Below, in pieces: positions 35,805-45,677 of a DNA stretch of 64,000 nt. This DNA comes from Pseudanabaena sp. ABRG5-3 (lineage in GTDB: Bacteria > Cyanobacteriota > Cyanobacteriia > Pseudanabaenales > Pseudanabaenaceae): assembly GCF_003967015.1 (NCBI RefSeq), contig NZ_AP017560.1, positions 4,493,501-4,557,500 on the forward strand. Reading direction: 5' to 3'. The notes beneath the pieces are model-generated. The model had not been told where the DNA came from and ran no database searches. It saw nothing but the letters and a program-made list of their open reading frames with translations. Position 1 is the stretch's first letter; each line of letters starts with the position of its first letter. Made by a program: the position numbers and the translations under genes.

Positions 35805-36671
35805 ATGAATGGACGTAATCAGTTATTGTCTCTTGCCCTGATCGCCTTAACCTCTAGCTTAGGCGCTTGGGTTTCACCATTAGCCAGTCAAACACCAACG
35901 CCAACTTTAAAGTCCCAAGGTGGTATCCAAATTACATTGCAAGCAAAAATTAACCCCAAACTAGGGATTAACACAATTACACCGCAAGCTATGGAACAAG
36001 CCAAGCTGGTCTTAGAAAGGCGCATTAGTGGTTTAGGCATTGCTGAAGCAGTAGTTACGATTGGTGATCACAACCAGTTGCTTGTGAAGTTGCCAAGGTT
36101 TAATGCTCCTAATCTAGCTAAGAGAGTAATTGCTACAACTGGTCAGCTTGATTTTCGTAAGCAAAAGAAAGGTACGGAAAGTGAACTGAGCGCAAAACTA
36201 CAGGTTCTACAGGAGGCGAAGCTTCAGCGCGAAGCTCTTAAAAATTCTGGTGATCAAAAGGCGATCGCTGAAAATGAAACTATATATAAAAAGAGCCTTG
36301 AAGATCTCAAGAGTATCTTTGAAAGTACAGGCTTAACGGGCGATATGCTCAAAGATGCTGTTGCATCACCACTTGATCGTAGTTCTGAGACTTGGCAAAT
36401 TGTCCTAACTTTTGATGCTCAAGGTGGTGATTTATTTGCAAAAGTCACTGGCGAAATTGCTGGTACTGGTCGTGCCTTAGGCATTTTCTTAGACGATCAA
36501 TTAATTAGTTTTCCAATCGTTAGTCCCGAATTTCAAGGAAAAGGCATTACAGGCGGGCGAGCCATCATTACAGGGAACTTTACTTTAGATTCCGCAACTG
36601 AATTAGCTTTGCAGATACGCTCAGGCGCATTGCCTTTTCCTCTTGAAATTATTGATTCCCGCTCTTTTTAA
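35805..36671 (+). CDS. Secreted SecD P1-domain paralogue without membrane part
   Basis: 288 aa. Residues about 40-283 match the periplasmic P1 region of the adjacent SecD almost throughout: GGIQITLQAK, AKLVLERRISGLGIAEA, LDFRKQKKGTESEL, QKAIAENET, ITGNFTLDSATELALQ. The first 30 residues form a signal peptide (SLALIALTSSLGAWVSPLAS) instead of SecD's first transmembrane helix. The protein stops exactly where SecD's membrane domain begins. It is therefore predicted to be a free periplasmic or lumenal copy. It is a tandem duplicate 200 bp upstream of secD. A Sec accessory role is inference. Confidence 0.85.
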   Translation: MNGRNQLLSLALIALTSSLGAWVSPLASQTPTPTLKSQGGIQITLQAKINPKLGINTITPQAMEQAKLVLERRISGLGIAEAVVTIGDHNQLLVKLPRFNAPNLAKRVIATTGQLDFRKQKKGTESELSAKLQVLQEAKLQREALKNSGDQKAIAENETIYKKSLEDLKSIFESTGLTGDMLKDAVASPLDRSSETWQIVLTFDAQGGDLFAKVTGEIAGTGRALGIFLDDQLISFPIVSPEFQGKGITGGRAIITGNFTLDSATELALQIRSGALPFPLEIIDSRSF

Positions 36672-36682
36672 AGTTTTGCTAA

Positions 36683-36764
36683 GTACAGAGAAATTTTTGA
36701 AAGCGTGTCTTCTCCACGCTTTCAAAAATTTCTCTGGTTTTTAATACAGCGCAACGCGCTGTAT
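36683..36764. repeat. Double hairpin, family C (copy 1)
   Basis: GTACAGAGAAATTTTTGAAAGC arm and complement, then TCTGGTTTTTAATACAGCGC-AAC-GCGCTGTA. The same composite recurs at 48002-48082. Confidence 0.85.
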
Positions 36765-36872
36765 CTGTGGGGTATGATGACAGATGTCTCAAAATATCCT
36801 CTGTTTAATCTAGCTTGAAGTAAAGCTACAAAAGCTATACCAAAAAGCTATACCAAAAAGCTACACAAAAAT

Positions 36873-38372
36873 ATGGGTAAACAAAGCCGCCTGCTTGCCT
36901 TCGTATTGGCAATCTTATTAGGGGCTGTGTATCTAATCGTCATTCATCCGCCTAAATTAGGTTTGGATCTGCGAGGTGGCGCACAGCTTACACTCCAAGC
37001 AAAAACTAATCCTGAACAAGGTATTAATGAAATTACGCCGCGCATTATGGAAACCGCCAAGTTTGTGGTGGAGCAGCGTATTAACGGTTTAGGAGTTTCC
37101 GAAGCCACAATTTTGCTATCGGGTAATAATCAACTGATCGTGCAGTTACCGGGGGTCAATGATCCTGCCCAAGCTGAGCGCGTACTTGGCACAACTGCTC
37201 AACTTGATTTCCGCAAGCAAAAGAAAGGTACGGAAAGTGAGCTAAGAGCAAGATTGCAAATTCTACAGGCTGCGACGGTTCAGCGTGAACTCCTCAAAAA
37301 CTCTGGCGATCAAAAGGCGATCGCCGAAAATGAAACCACCTATAAAAAGAGCATTGAAGATCTCAAGGGCATCTTTGAACGCACAGGCTTAACGGGCAAT
37401 ATGCTCAAAGATGCTGTTGCTTCACCAAGTGGCAATGGTCCCGACTCTTGGCAAGTAGCTCTAACCTTTGATGATAAGGGTGGCGATCTCTTTGCTAAAA
37501 CCACTGGCGAAATCGGTGGTACTGGCCGAGTCTTAGGAATTTTCTTAGATGACAAATTAATTAGCTCTCCATCGGTTGGTCCCGAATTTCAAGGTAAAGG
37601 CATTTCGGGTGGACGAGCCGTCATTACAGGCAACTTTACGTTAGACTCCGCAACTGAATTAGCATTGCAGCTACGCGCAGGGGCTTTACCAGTACCCGTC
37701 GAAATTGTCGAAAACCGCACCGTTGGCGCGACCCTTGGGGCAGATAGCATCCTCAGCAGTATCTATGCAGGCGTAGCTGGGTTAGTACTGGTTCTGATTT
37801 TTATGGTGCTTTACTACCGTATTTTGGGCGTAGTTGCCGATATTGCGCTAATTACCTATGCAGTGATTACCTATGCTTTGTTTAGTTTGCTTGGCGTAGT
37901 ACTGACCTTGCCCGGTATTGCAGGCTTTATCCTCAGTATTGGGATGGCTGTGGATGCCAACGTCCTAATTTTTGAACGGACTAGAGAAGAGTTGAAAGCA
38001 GGACGCACACTTTATAAGTCCGTTGAGGCAGGCTTCTATCGCGCATGGTCAAGCATTCTTGATAGTAATGTAACGACCCTAATTGCTTGTTTAACTCTAT
38101 TCTGGCTGGGTTCAGGATTTGTGAAGGGCTTTGCCGTCACCCTTGGTGTAGGGGTAATCGTCAGTATGTTTACGGCAATTACTTTGAGCCGATCGCTAAT
38201 GTTGGCGATGATTAGCAACCCTCAGTTCCGTAAGCCTGAATACTACGGCATGAAAGCTTTTGGCAAAATCTCAACAGTAACCACTGATATTGAAGCCGAG
38301 ACAGAAGTAGTGGATGACCACAACGACAAGACAGACAATACAAAAGACAATACAAGCGGTGCAGTTCTATGA
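36873..38372 (+). CDS. secD: Protein translocase subunit SecD
   Basis: 499 aa. First transmembrane helix (8-27), a periplasmic P1 domain (30-285) with LGLDLRGGAQL and the long cyanobacterial insert KKGTESEL...SGNGPDSW, then five membrane helices from ENRTVGATLGADSI on, including MAVDANVLIFERTREEL. SecDF uses the proton gradient to finish export of Sec substrates. secF begins inside the secD stop (ATGA). A charged C-terminal tail (EAETEVVDDHNDK) is unusual in length. Confidence 0.96.
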   Translation: MGKQSRLLAFVLAILLGAVYLIVIHPPKLGLDLRGGAQLTLQAKTNPEQGINEITPRIMETAKFVVEQRINGLGVSEATILLSGNNQLIVQLPGVNDPAQAERVLGTTAQLDFRKQKKGTESELRARLQILQAATVQRELLKNSGDQKAIAENETTYKKSIEDLKGIFERTGLTGNMLKDAVASPSGNGPDSWQVALTFDDKGGDLFAKTTGEIGGTGRVLGIFLDDKLISSPSVGPEFQGKGISGGRAVITGNFTLDSATELALQLRAGALPVPVEIVENRTVGATLGADSILSSIYAGVAGLVLVLIFMVLYYRILGVVADIALITYAVITYALFSLLGVVLTLPGIAGFILSIGMAVDANVLIFERTREELKAGRTLYKSVEAGFYRAWSSILDSNVTTLIACLTLFWLGSGFVKGFAVTLGVGVIVSMFTAITLSRSLMLAMISNPQFRKPEYYGMKAFGKISTVTTDIEAETEVVDDHNDKTDNTKDNTSGAVL

Positions 38373-39331
38373 GATTAGATGTAGTTAAAAATGCGCGTCT
38401 TTACCTCACGATTTCCACAGCAGTGATTGTGGCGGGAATTGTGGCGATGGTGTTGTCCTTTCAGCAGTTAGGCTCTCCATTACGCTTAGGCATTGACTTT
38501 ACAGGTGGCTCTAGTGTGACGCTTGGCTTAGCTTGTAATGGCGATACTTGTGGGAAACCCATTGATATTGCGGTAGTACGTCAAGCTGTAGAGAGTAAAG
38601 GCTTTGCTAATAGTGTCATCCAATTAGTTGAAGGCAAGGATTTAAAAGGAGTATCAGTCCGCACGGCGCATCTCTCGACGGAGGAACGCGAAAAGCTGAA
38701 GTCAACATTGACGGAATCTTTAAAGCAATATGGCGAAGTCGATCCCAAAAAGTCTCAACTGGACGAAGTTGGTGCAGCGATCGGTCAACAAGCGCTTCGG
38801 AATGGCTTATTGGCGATTTTGCTGTCCTTTGCAGGTATTGGTATTTATTTAGCATTCCGCTTTCAGTTAGATTATGCAACCTTTGCAGTGTTGGCACTCT
38901 TTCATGACATTTTCGTTACTGTGGGTGCGTTCTCTGTTTTGGGTTTGACTCTGGGCGTAGAGATTGACAGTTTATTTATTGTGGCGATGTTGACGATCTG
39001 TGGCTTTTCCGTCAATGACACCGTGGTAATTTACGATCGCATTCGCGAAAATGTAAAACTTGATGCGGGTAACACGAGTTTTAATGATCTAGTTAATGCT
39101 TCAGTCAATCAAACCCTAGGGCGATCGATTAATACTTCGATGACAGCGACATTACCCCTGCTCGCTATTTTCTTGTTTGGTGGCGCAACCCTAAGATTTT
39201 TCTCCCTAGCTCTGATCATTGGCTTCTTATCTGGTGCTTATTCCAGTATATTTAACGCGAGTATCTTGCTGGCATGGTGGCGCAGTCGTCAAACTTCTAA
39301 ACTCAAACAATCAACTGTTGAAGCAAACTAA
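38369..39331 (+). CDS. secF: Protein translocase subunit SecF
   Basis: 320 aa. LRLGIDFTGGSSVTL at the start of the periplasmic domain, and GFSVNDTVVIYDRIREN in the membrane half, are SecF hallmarks. Six membrane helices. Overlap of 4 nt with secD. Followed by a strong terminator. Confidence 0.96.
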   Translation: MRLDVVKNARLYLTISTAVIVAGIVAMVLSFQQLGSPLRLGIDFTGGSSVTLGLACNGDTCGKPIDIAVVRQAVESKGFANSVIQLVEGKDLKGVSVRTAHLSTEEREKLKSTLTESLKQYGEVDPKKSQLDEVGAAIGQQALRNGLLAILLSFAGIGIYLAFRFQLDYATFAVLALFHDIFVTVGAFSVLGLTLGVEIDSLFIVAMLTICGFSVNDTVVIYDRIRENVKLDAGNTSFNDLVNASVNQTLGRSINTSMTATLPLLAIFLFGGATLRFFSLALIIGFLSGAYSSIFNASILLAWWRSRQTSKLKQSTVEAN

Positions 39332-39336
39332 TTGAT

Positions 39337-39364
39337 AGAAAGGCTCCCAAATGGGAGCTTTTCT
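39337..39364 (+). terminator. Terminator after secF
   Basis: AGAAAGGCTCCC-AAAT-GGGAGCTTTTCT, six bp after the stop. Confidence 0.88.
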
Positions 39365-39405
39365 GTAATTGAAACAGTATTCACATCAAAAAATGGCCCT
39401 GAGTA

Positions 39406-39837
39406 ATGGATAGTGAAGATATTGATACGGTTTCTAATGAGCTAGAGGAGTCGTTCTCTGAGCAAATTCTAGAGCGTCAAGTGCAAAGGCTGATTGAGGT
39501 GCAAACCTATTTGCGATGGATTTTTGATGCCTTTTTATGGCTAACGGTGGGAACAGCAAGTATTTGGGCTTTGCGATCGGAAATAGAGCTATGGATCGCA
39601 GCATTTACATGGGCGGCAGTCCGCATGAGTTTAGTTTATAATCGCTTGCCAATGTTGGGTTTGGGGATATGTATTGCGATGACTTTGGCAACTCTGGTCT
39701 GGCAGAGTGCAATTATTTTGTGGGGAGTGAGTCCGAGAGAAAAGCGATCGCTAATTAATCAAGTCAAAGGCATCAGGGAAGCAGGAAAAAGTCATCCATT
39801 ATGGCGCTGGGTCTGTGAAGAGAAGATAATAAACTAA
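39406..39837 (+). CDS. Hypothetical membrane protein
   Basis: 143 aa. An acidic N-terminus (DSEDIDTVSNELEESFSE), an amphipathic/coiled segment (LERQVQRLIEVQTYL), then about three hydrophobic helices (38-56, 62-80 weak, 86-110), and a basic tail. No family recognised. It lies downstream of secF behind a terminator, so it is probably a separate unit. Confidence 0.65.
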   Translation: MDSEDIDTVSNELEESFSEQILERQVQRLIEVQTYLRWIFDAFLWLTVGTASIWALRSEIELWIAAFTWAAVRMSLVYNRLPMLGLGICIAMTLATLVWQSAIILWGVSPREKRSLINQVKGIREAGKSHPLWRWVCEEKIIN

Positions 39838-39913
39838 GAAAATTTCGGGCTGCCATAATTTGAGTCCACATTTCATTCTCCAAAAGCTTCAAAAGAAGAC
39901 AAAAGAAAAGCTA

Positions 39914-40195
39914 CTAATCTTTTGGTTTCACTGCATTTTTAAAGCCTAAAACCAGCAAAATATTAGTCATTGTCAAAAATGACTCCGCACTGCCATGTAG
40001 CCAATCAACATTAGCTAATACGTCATGATATTGATTCTGAGCATAGAGTCCTGCGGGAATTGTAATAGCTACAAATACTAAAGTTCCATAAAATCCCCAT
40101 AGTCCTAGCTTGGGAAATTGCTTTGATTTTGTAGCAAACCACAGAAAAGCAAGGTAGGGAAATAGAGATAGTCCGAATAGGGTTTCTTGAGACAT
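39914..40195 (-). CDS. DUF3593 membrane protein
   Basis: About 93 aa from ATG 40195 (MSQETLFGLSLFPYLAFLWF). The frame is open 75 nt further, into the neighbour, but this ATG gives the family N-terminus. Two to three transmembrane helices. DUF3593 is limited to cyanobacteria and plants. It lies 7 bp after the DUF2499 gene; this pairing fits a shared membrane function that is not known. Confidence 0.8.
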   Translation of the reverse strand: MSQETLFGLSLFPYLAFLWFATKSKQFPKLGLWGFYGTLVFVAITIPAGLYAQNQYHDVLANVDWLHGSAESFLTMTNILLVLGFKNAVKPKD

Positions 40196-40202
40196 AGATT
40201 TA

Positions 40203-40508
40203 TCAAGTTTCGACGGATCGCGAAATCTTCCAAATGAAATAGGTAGCGATCGCCAAGGCACAATTGCCAAATAGAGTCATGGCAGCTTGCACTGTCACTA
40301 GCCATTTCAGGGAATCAGCATTATCAAAGAAATGCCAAGTTACCGCACACATGGCACTAACTAAAGCAGGAAACATACCCCATGCTAAGCCACGCCATCC
40401 GCGATCAGGATTTTGTTTGTCATATTGCCAAATGAGCCAAATTGCTAAAGCCCATTCAATTACACTAGAAATATGGATGACCCATGTGGGTAAAGATAAA
40501 GAGTGCAT
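40203..40508 (-). CDS. DUF2499 membrane protein
   Basis: 101 aa from ATG 40508 (MHSLSLPTWVIHISSVIEW); a longer TTG-initiated form to 40535 is possible. About three hydrophobic segments, with the conserved RGWRGLAWGM and CAVTWHFFDN segments of DUF2499. Found in cyanobacteria and plastid-bearing plants; function not established. Same strand and adjacent to DUF3593. Confidence 0.82.
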   Translation of the reverse strand: MHSLSLPTWVIHISSVIEWALAIWLIWQYDKQNPDRGWRGLAWGMFPALVSAMCAVTWHFFDNADSLKWLVTVQAAMTLFGNCALAIATYFIWKISRSVET

Positions 40509-40553
40509 AATTTTGTTGATAATTTCTTGATACAAAACGTCAAGAAATTATGA

Positions 40554-41531
40554 TTAATGTTTTGACTCGCGCATGGCTAAAAATTCGCGAATTTGGCGAT
40601 CGCTTGGTTGACCTGTAATTGCACCAACATCTAGCGTAGACAAAGCACCTGCGGCGCTAGCATAGGCGATGACCTCTTCTGCAAATTGCGAATTCTGTAG
40701 ATGCGTAAGCGGACGATGATAGATCTTGTGAATGAAGGCAGCTAAGAAAGCATCCCCCGCACCAGTAGTATCGAGAGAATAGACAGGAAAAGCAGGATAT
40801 TTACTTTGTTTTTCGCCTAAATAATAGCGACAGTCTTTATCGCCATTGGTAATAATGATACCTTCGAGATGGCTATAAGCCTGTGCGATCGCCGCAGGAC
40901 TAGTTAACCGAAATAGCAGCTTGGCTTCATCTTCAGTCAGTTTCAAGAAATCGGTATATCGTAGCAACACTGGTAAGAGCTTTGCCACCTGTTCAGGATG
41001 CTTCCAAAACATCGCACGCCAGTTGACATCAACTACCACCTTGACAAAATTTTCTTCGGCAAGCTTCAGCGCTCGACCGATTGCCCGTGAAGTTTGAGGA
41101 TTTGATAATCCAAGTGTCCCTAGCACTAAAAACTTCGCATCGGCAAATAAATGGGCGGGCAAATGCTCCGCCGACAGCAGGGTATCTGCAAATACTGTCT
41201 TAGCATCACCGTTAAAGCGATTAAACTGGCGATCGCCCTTAGCATCACGGGTGACATATACCTCACGGGTTACGGATTCTGGATGCACCTGCACGCCCGA
41301 AGTTTCCACCCCTGCGGCTCCCAATTGCTTGAGTAGATCGGCTCCTGTGGCATCTTGCCCCACAGCACTAATTAAACTGACAGGTGTTCCCAGCTTGGCT
41401 AAACCACAAGCAACATTAGCAGGCGCTCCTCCTAAATAAGGCTTCCAAGTACTGACTTGGTCATAGGGAACACCCACATCTTCAGCAATCTGATCGATTA
41501 AGACTTCGCCAAGGCAAATTACACGCGGCAT
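40554..41531 (-). CDS. PfkB-family sugar kinase (fructokinase-like)
   Basis: 325 aa. It phosphorylates a sugar with ATP. N-terminal ICLGEVLIDQI, the GGAPANVACGLAKLG substrate loop, and the C-terminal DTTGAGDAFLAAF signature with the catalytic Asp. VPYDQVSTWKPYLGG resembles fructokinases, but the sugar cannot be fixed from sequence alone. Adjacent to cphA on the same strand, 20 bp apart. Confidence 0.9.
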   Translation of the reverse strand: MPRVICLGEVLIDQIAEDVGVPYDQVSTWKPYLGGAPANVACGLAKLGTPVSLISAVGQDATGADLLKQLGAAGVETSGVQVHPESVTREVYVTRDAKGDRQFNRFNGDAKTVFADTLLSAEHLPAHLFADAKFLVLGTLGLSNPQTSRAIGRALKLAEENFVKVVVDVNWRAMFWKHPEQVAKLLPVLLRYTDFLKLTEDEAKLLFRLTSPAAIAQAYSHLEGIIITNGDKDCRYYLGEKQSKYPAFPVYSLDTTGAGDAFLAAFIHKIYHRPLTHLQNSQFAEEVIAYASAAGALSTLDVGAITGQPSDRQIREFLAMRESKH

Positions 41532-41551
41532 AGGCGACTTTATGACAATTA

Positions 41552-44140
41552 TTATTGCAATTTAGACTTTCGCGATTCAATGATAGCAATAGCTGCATCC
41601 ACTTTATCGGGAAAGACAACGACAAGACTGCTTTGAGGGGCGCTATCCAAAGCGGCTGTGAGGGCTTCCGCTTCATCAAGAATTGTAATACAGGGAATAT
41701 TGCCATTAACTTCTTCCACACCTTGACGGAGGAGATCAGCCACCACCCGTGGGCTACGTCCGCGCAAGTCTTTATCTTCTTTAATAAAGATGCGGCTAAA
41801 CATATTTGCCGCCAGTTGTCCTAGCTCAATGATATCTTCATCGCGGCGATCGCCTGGTGCGCCAATTACACCGATCGCTTCACCTTCCCACTTTTGGATA
41901 AAATCGGCGATCGCTTTAAATCCCGCAGGGTTGTGAGCATAGTCAACTAAGGCGTGATATTTACCCAAGTCAAACAAGTTCATGCGGCCAGGGGTTTGGG
42001 CGCTAGAGGCAACAAAGGTAGCTAATCCCTGACGAATCTGCTCAATCTTTACGTCTTGAGTAAAAGCTGCCAAACTTGCGGCAAGTGAATTCTGAATATT
42101 AAAAGCAGCACGACCGCCGAGAGTTAAAGGTACATTGACTGCCTCTTCAATCCGCAGCTTCCAATCACCTTTGAGAATTGTTAAATAGCCCTCTTCATAG
42201 ACTGCGGCTACTCCCCCTTGGGCAATATGGGATTGAATCAAAGTATTATCAGGATTCATGCTGAAGTAGGCAACCTTGGCTTCTACTTCTTTTGCCATAG
42301 AGACAACCAATGGATCATCAGCGTTGAGTACCGCATAGCCACTAGGTAAAGCAGTGCGTACCACGACACTCTTGAGTCTAGCCAGATCCTCTATGGTATC
42401 AATATCACCAATACCAAGGTGATCCGCTTGGACATTCATCACCACACCAACATCGCAGCCATCAAAGCCTAGTCCCGATCGCAAGATGCCACCCCTTGCA
42501 GTTTCAAGAATCGCAACTTCGACGGTAGGATCACGCAGAATCACTTGAGCGCTATAGGGACCCGTCGTATCACCTTTCTCTACTAGGCATTCACCAATGT
42601 AAATACCATCAGTAGTGGTGTAGCCAACCCGCTTACCTGTTTGCTTGAAAATATGTGCAATCAAGCGCGTAGTTGTAGTTTTGCCATTCGTACCCGTAAT
42701 CGCCACGATGGGAACTCGCGTCGGCGAACCTGCGGGGAATAACATCTCAATTACAGGCGCAGCGACATTGCGAGGTGTGCCAATACTCGGCGCAGTGTGC
42801 ATTCTAAATCCGGGGGCAGCATTGACCTCAACGATCGCCCCATCGGTCTGGCGCACAGGCAAAGAAATATCTTCGGTAACAACATCGATCCCTGCAATGT
42901 CTAAACCAATAATGCGGGCAACCCGTTCCGCCAACCAAATGTTTTCTGGATGAATCTCATCGGTGCGATCCACAGATACGCCGCCTGTACTGAGGTTGGC
43001 AGTTGCCTTGAGATAGCATACCTGTCCTTTAGGGGGTACGGATTCGAGGGTAAAGCCTTGTCTGGCAAGGATATCTAAGCTAGTGCGATCGATCTCAATG
43101 CGGGTAAGCACATTATCATGACCATCCCCACGGCGCGGATCTTGATTGGTAATTTCAATTAGTTGGGAAATTGTGGATACGCCATCACCCGTAACATTGG
43201 CAGGTACGCGCTCAGCGACAGCAACAAACTTGCCATTAATCACTAAAACACGGTGATCACGTCCCGTATGGAAACGTTCAATAATTACTTCTTCTGAGAC
43301 TTCCTGTGCCATGTCAAAGGCAGCGATCGCCTCTTTCACTGTGCGTACATCAATAGTGATCCCGCGCCCATGATTGCCATTAAGGGGCTTAATCACAATT
43401 GGGAAACCACCCACTTCCGCGATCGCATCTTCTAAATATTTAGGTGATCGGATCGTGGTTCCCCTCGGTACAGGGACACCCGAATCCCGCAAGATTTGCT
43501 TGGTTCCCTCTTTGTCACAGGCAAGTTCAACTGCCAAAATCCCTGTTTTATTCGATAAAGTCGCCTGAATCCGACTTTGATATACACCATAACCAAGTTG
43601 AATCATGGCACGGCTACCAAGTTCTAACCAAGGAATCTTTTGCGCTTTAGCTTCAGCAACAATTGACTCGGTACTAGGTCCTAATTGTCCATCAAGGCGG
43701 ATATCTCTTAAATCCTTGAGATCCTCTTGTAATTCACTGGTCGCATAGGTTCCCGTTTCTAAAATACTGGTGCAAATTCTGACCGCTGCCCTCGCTGCAT
43801 AACGTCCAGCCTGCTCAGTTTGATATTCAAAAACGATCTGATAAATATTCTGCTCAACCGTTGGTCGGATTGCCCCAAAATCCACCTTCATACCAACATA
43901 ACCTTGCAGCGCGATCGCAATATCCTTGACTATCTCTGCTAAAAAATCAGCATCACTAATATCTTGGCGATTAGCAATGTCTTTTCCCGCTAAACTTGGC
44001 AGAACCTTAGTCAGGTTTTGATAAAAGCTAGTTCGTTGTACTTGAAAATCCTCTAAATCTAAGCGTGCAACTACAAGCTGATGTCGTTGAATACTCCAAT
44101 AGTTTGGGCCCCGTAATGTTTGGATTTTGAGAATTTTCAT
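41552..44140 (-). CDS. cphA: Cyanophycin synthetase
   Basis: About 862 aa from ATG 44140 (MKILKIQTLRGPNYWSI). It polymerises Asp and Arg into cyanophycin using ATP. Layout: N-terminal domain (1-160), ATP-grasp (about 215-480, with PLNGNHGRGI), and a Mur-ligase domain with P-loop GTNGKTTTTRL near 495. The companion cyanophycinase cphB, often next to it, is not here. Length and motifs are complete. Confidence 0.96.
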   Translation of the reverse strand: MKILKIQTLRGPNYWSIQRHQLVVARLDLEDFQVQRTSFYQNLTKVLPSLAGKDIANRQDISDADFLAEIVKDIAIALQGYVGMKVDFGAIRPTVEQNIYQIVFEYQTEQAGRYAARAAVRICTSILETGTYATSELQEDLKDLRDIRLDGQLGPSTESIVAEAKAQKIPWLELGSRAMIQLGYGVYQSRIQATLSNKTGILAVELACDKEGTKQILRDSGVPVPRGTTIRSPKYLEDAIAEVGGFPIVIKPLNGNHGRGITIDVRTVKEAIAAFDMAQEVSEEVIIERFHTGRDHRVLVINGKFVAVAERVPANVTGDGVSTISQLIEITNQDPRRGDGHDNVLTRIEIDRTSLDILARQGFTLESVPPKGQVCYLKATANLSTGGVSVDRTDEIHPENIWLAERVARIIGLDIAGIDVVTEDISLPVRQTDGAIVEVNAAPGFRMHTAPSIGTPRNVAAPVIEMLFPAGSPTRVPIVAITGTNGKTTTTRLIAHIFKQTGKRVGYTTTDGIYIGECLVEKGDTTGPYSAQVILRDPTVEVAILETARGGILRSGLGFDGCDVGVVMNVQADHLGIGDIDTIEDLARLKSVVVRTALPSGYAVLNADDPLVVSMAKEVEAKVAYFSMNPDNTLIQSHIAQGGVAAVYEEGYLTILKGDWKLRIEEAVNVPLTLGGRAAFNIQNSLAASLAAFTQDVKIEQIRQGLATFVASSAQTPGRMNLFDLGKYHALVDYAHNPAGFKAIADFIQKWEGEAIGVIGAPGDRRDEDIIELGQLAANMFSRIFIKEDKDLRGRSPRVVADLLRQGVEEVNGNIPCITILDEAEALTAALDSAPQSSLVVVFPDKVDAAIAIIESRKSKLQ

Positions 44141-44235
44141 AGTCAAGCGTCTTTAAGGTGCATCCAATGCCTAATGTTCGAGTACCTAATCCTAGCGATC
44201 TTATGGATCATCATTTTGTATAAATTGAACTAAAT

Positions 44236-44333
44236 TGGTATTTTCAGCACTGTAGATGCTGAAAATACCACGATTAGCTAGATCAGGATATCCAATGATT
44301 TGAAGAGCTAAGGAACTTCAGCCCCTTGCTCTT
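44236..44333. repeat. Two hairpins between GNAT and cphA genes
   Basis: TGGTATTTTCAGCA palindrome at 44236-44270, and a weaker GAAGAGC..GCTCTTC pair at 44302-44335. Confidence 0.65.
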
Positions 44334-44352
44334 CAAATAGCGCCTATTCATT

Positions 44353-45516
44353 TTAGAGCGGCTCATCGGTATGTTGATGCTGTTGTGGCAAGGTCTCAAT
44401 TCTCCCTGGGATGGGTTTTTGAGTAGGCTGCAACCCCGATAACATCCGCGAAAGTTGTAAGCCATCAAGGACGGGCTTAGTCTCACGGATTTTATGCCAG
44501 ACCGATCGCGCCATTAGCAAGGAATGTCCTTGACGTTGCGCCTGAATCCTTTCCAAATAGTCCTCACGCTCAGGCTGATAGTCCGCCGAAGATAGTTGCA
44601 GACTTGCACCTTCAGGGGATTGCTTAATCACAATCTGAGCAATCTGCGAAGTTAGTTCAGGATAGAGCCATGTATAAGCAGGATGTACCGTAAGCTGGCA
44701 ATGGTGAACCAGTTTCTCATCGGGTTGATTGACCGTAGGACGCTGTAATAGCAAATAAAAGTAACCGATCGCGGCTTTGCGTTGAGGCTCATAGACATAG
44801 CCCGACACATCTTGCAGATGGTTAATTAGCAAAGATCCGTGATTAATCAGCTTATCGAGCGCTTTGGCACGGAAATCATCAACATTAAGGTCATATACTT
44901 GCCGAATCTGTGGTGGCATCGCCGCCGTATCTAACTGATACAGCAAACTTGCATCGGCATTACTGACGGGCATCAAGTTGGGAAGATCGGGGGAATGCTG
45001 TGCGATCTCCTTAAGACTGTCAGCACTAATTTCCCAATCCGTAAATTGGGCAAGGGGTTGAAACCCATTCTGACGATAGAGGGCGATCGTATCTTTTTGA
45101 TTAATATCAACTTGCAGTACCCAAGTTCTTGCCTCTAGACAAGATTCGAGGCAGTAGCGGATTAGTTGTGTACCGACATTATGTTGACCATTCTGGGCTT
45201 CAGGCAACACAACAACACGATCAATCTTCCAAGTACTGCTGTTGTTATTAAACGGTGAAACTCGAATAAAGCCTTGGATAATACCATTGCATTCTGAAAC
45301 ATAGGCACGGACATAGGGTTTCAGGAGGGTTTGCACTGGGGCGGGCAACCAACTCGCAAGCTGATGTAAGCTAATTTTCTGACGACTACGACATCCACTA
45401 AGATCGCTCACAGCAATCTGTTCGAGATCTTGGGGCGAAGCAAATCGCTGAATAAACTCTAGATCTCGATGTTGAAGCGGACGGATTGTATTACCAAGCA
45501 CTGGGAAAGATTGCAT
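44353..45516 (-). CDS. GNAT-type acetyltransferase, two-part
   Basis: 387 aa. An N-terminal GNAT domain (about 10-160) contains IDRVVVLPEAQNGQHNVGTQLIRYCLES, the acetyl-CoA loop in a degenerate form, and TIALYRQNGF. The remaining 220 residues look like a second, more diverged GNAT-like half. Substrate unknown. Upstream of cphA on the same strand with hairpins between. Confidence 0.75.
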   Translation of the reverse strand: MQSFPVLGNTIRPLQHRDLEFIQRFASPQDLEQIAVSDLSGCRSRQKISLHQLASWLPAPVQTLLKPYVRAYVSECNGIIQGFIRVSPFNNNSSTWKIDRVVVLPEAQNGQHNVGTQLIRYCLESCLEARTWVLQVDINQKDTIALYRQNGFQPLAQFTDWEISADSLKEIAQHSPDLPNLMPVSNADASLLYQLDTAAMPPQIRQVYDLNVDDFRAKALDKLINHGSLLINHLQDVSGYVYEPQRKAAIGYFYLLLQRPTVNQPDEKLVHHCQLTVHPAYTWLYPELTSQIAQIVIKQSPEGASLQLSSADYQPEREDYLERIQAQRQGHSLLMARSVWHKIRETKPVLDGLQLSRMLSGLQPTQKPIPGRIETLPQQHQHTDEPL

Positions 45517-45639
45517 AACTGCTCGTGCTAGAAAAGAATTTAGTAGATCCTAGGAATTGTTAAATTAGACGTTCACAGAGTGATCTTAATACATATCCCA
45601 TAGAAGCAACCTGAAAAGCTATAAGTCTTCAGAAAAAAG

Positions 45640-45663
45640 ATGATGCCCTGCGTAGGGCATCAT
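45640..45663. terminator. Hairpin downstream of nitrilase-like gene
   Basis: ATGATGCCCTG-CG-TAGGGCATCAT; 15 bp beyond the stop on the minus strand, short T-run lacking. Confidence 0.65.
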
Positions 45664-45677
45664 TGTCTAATCTGAGT

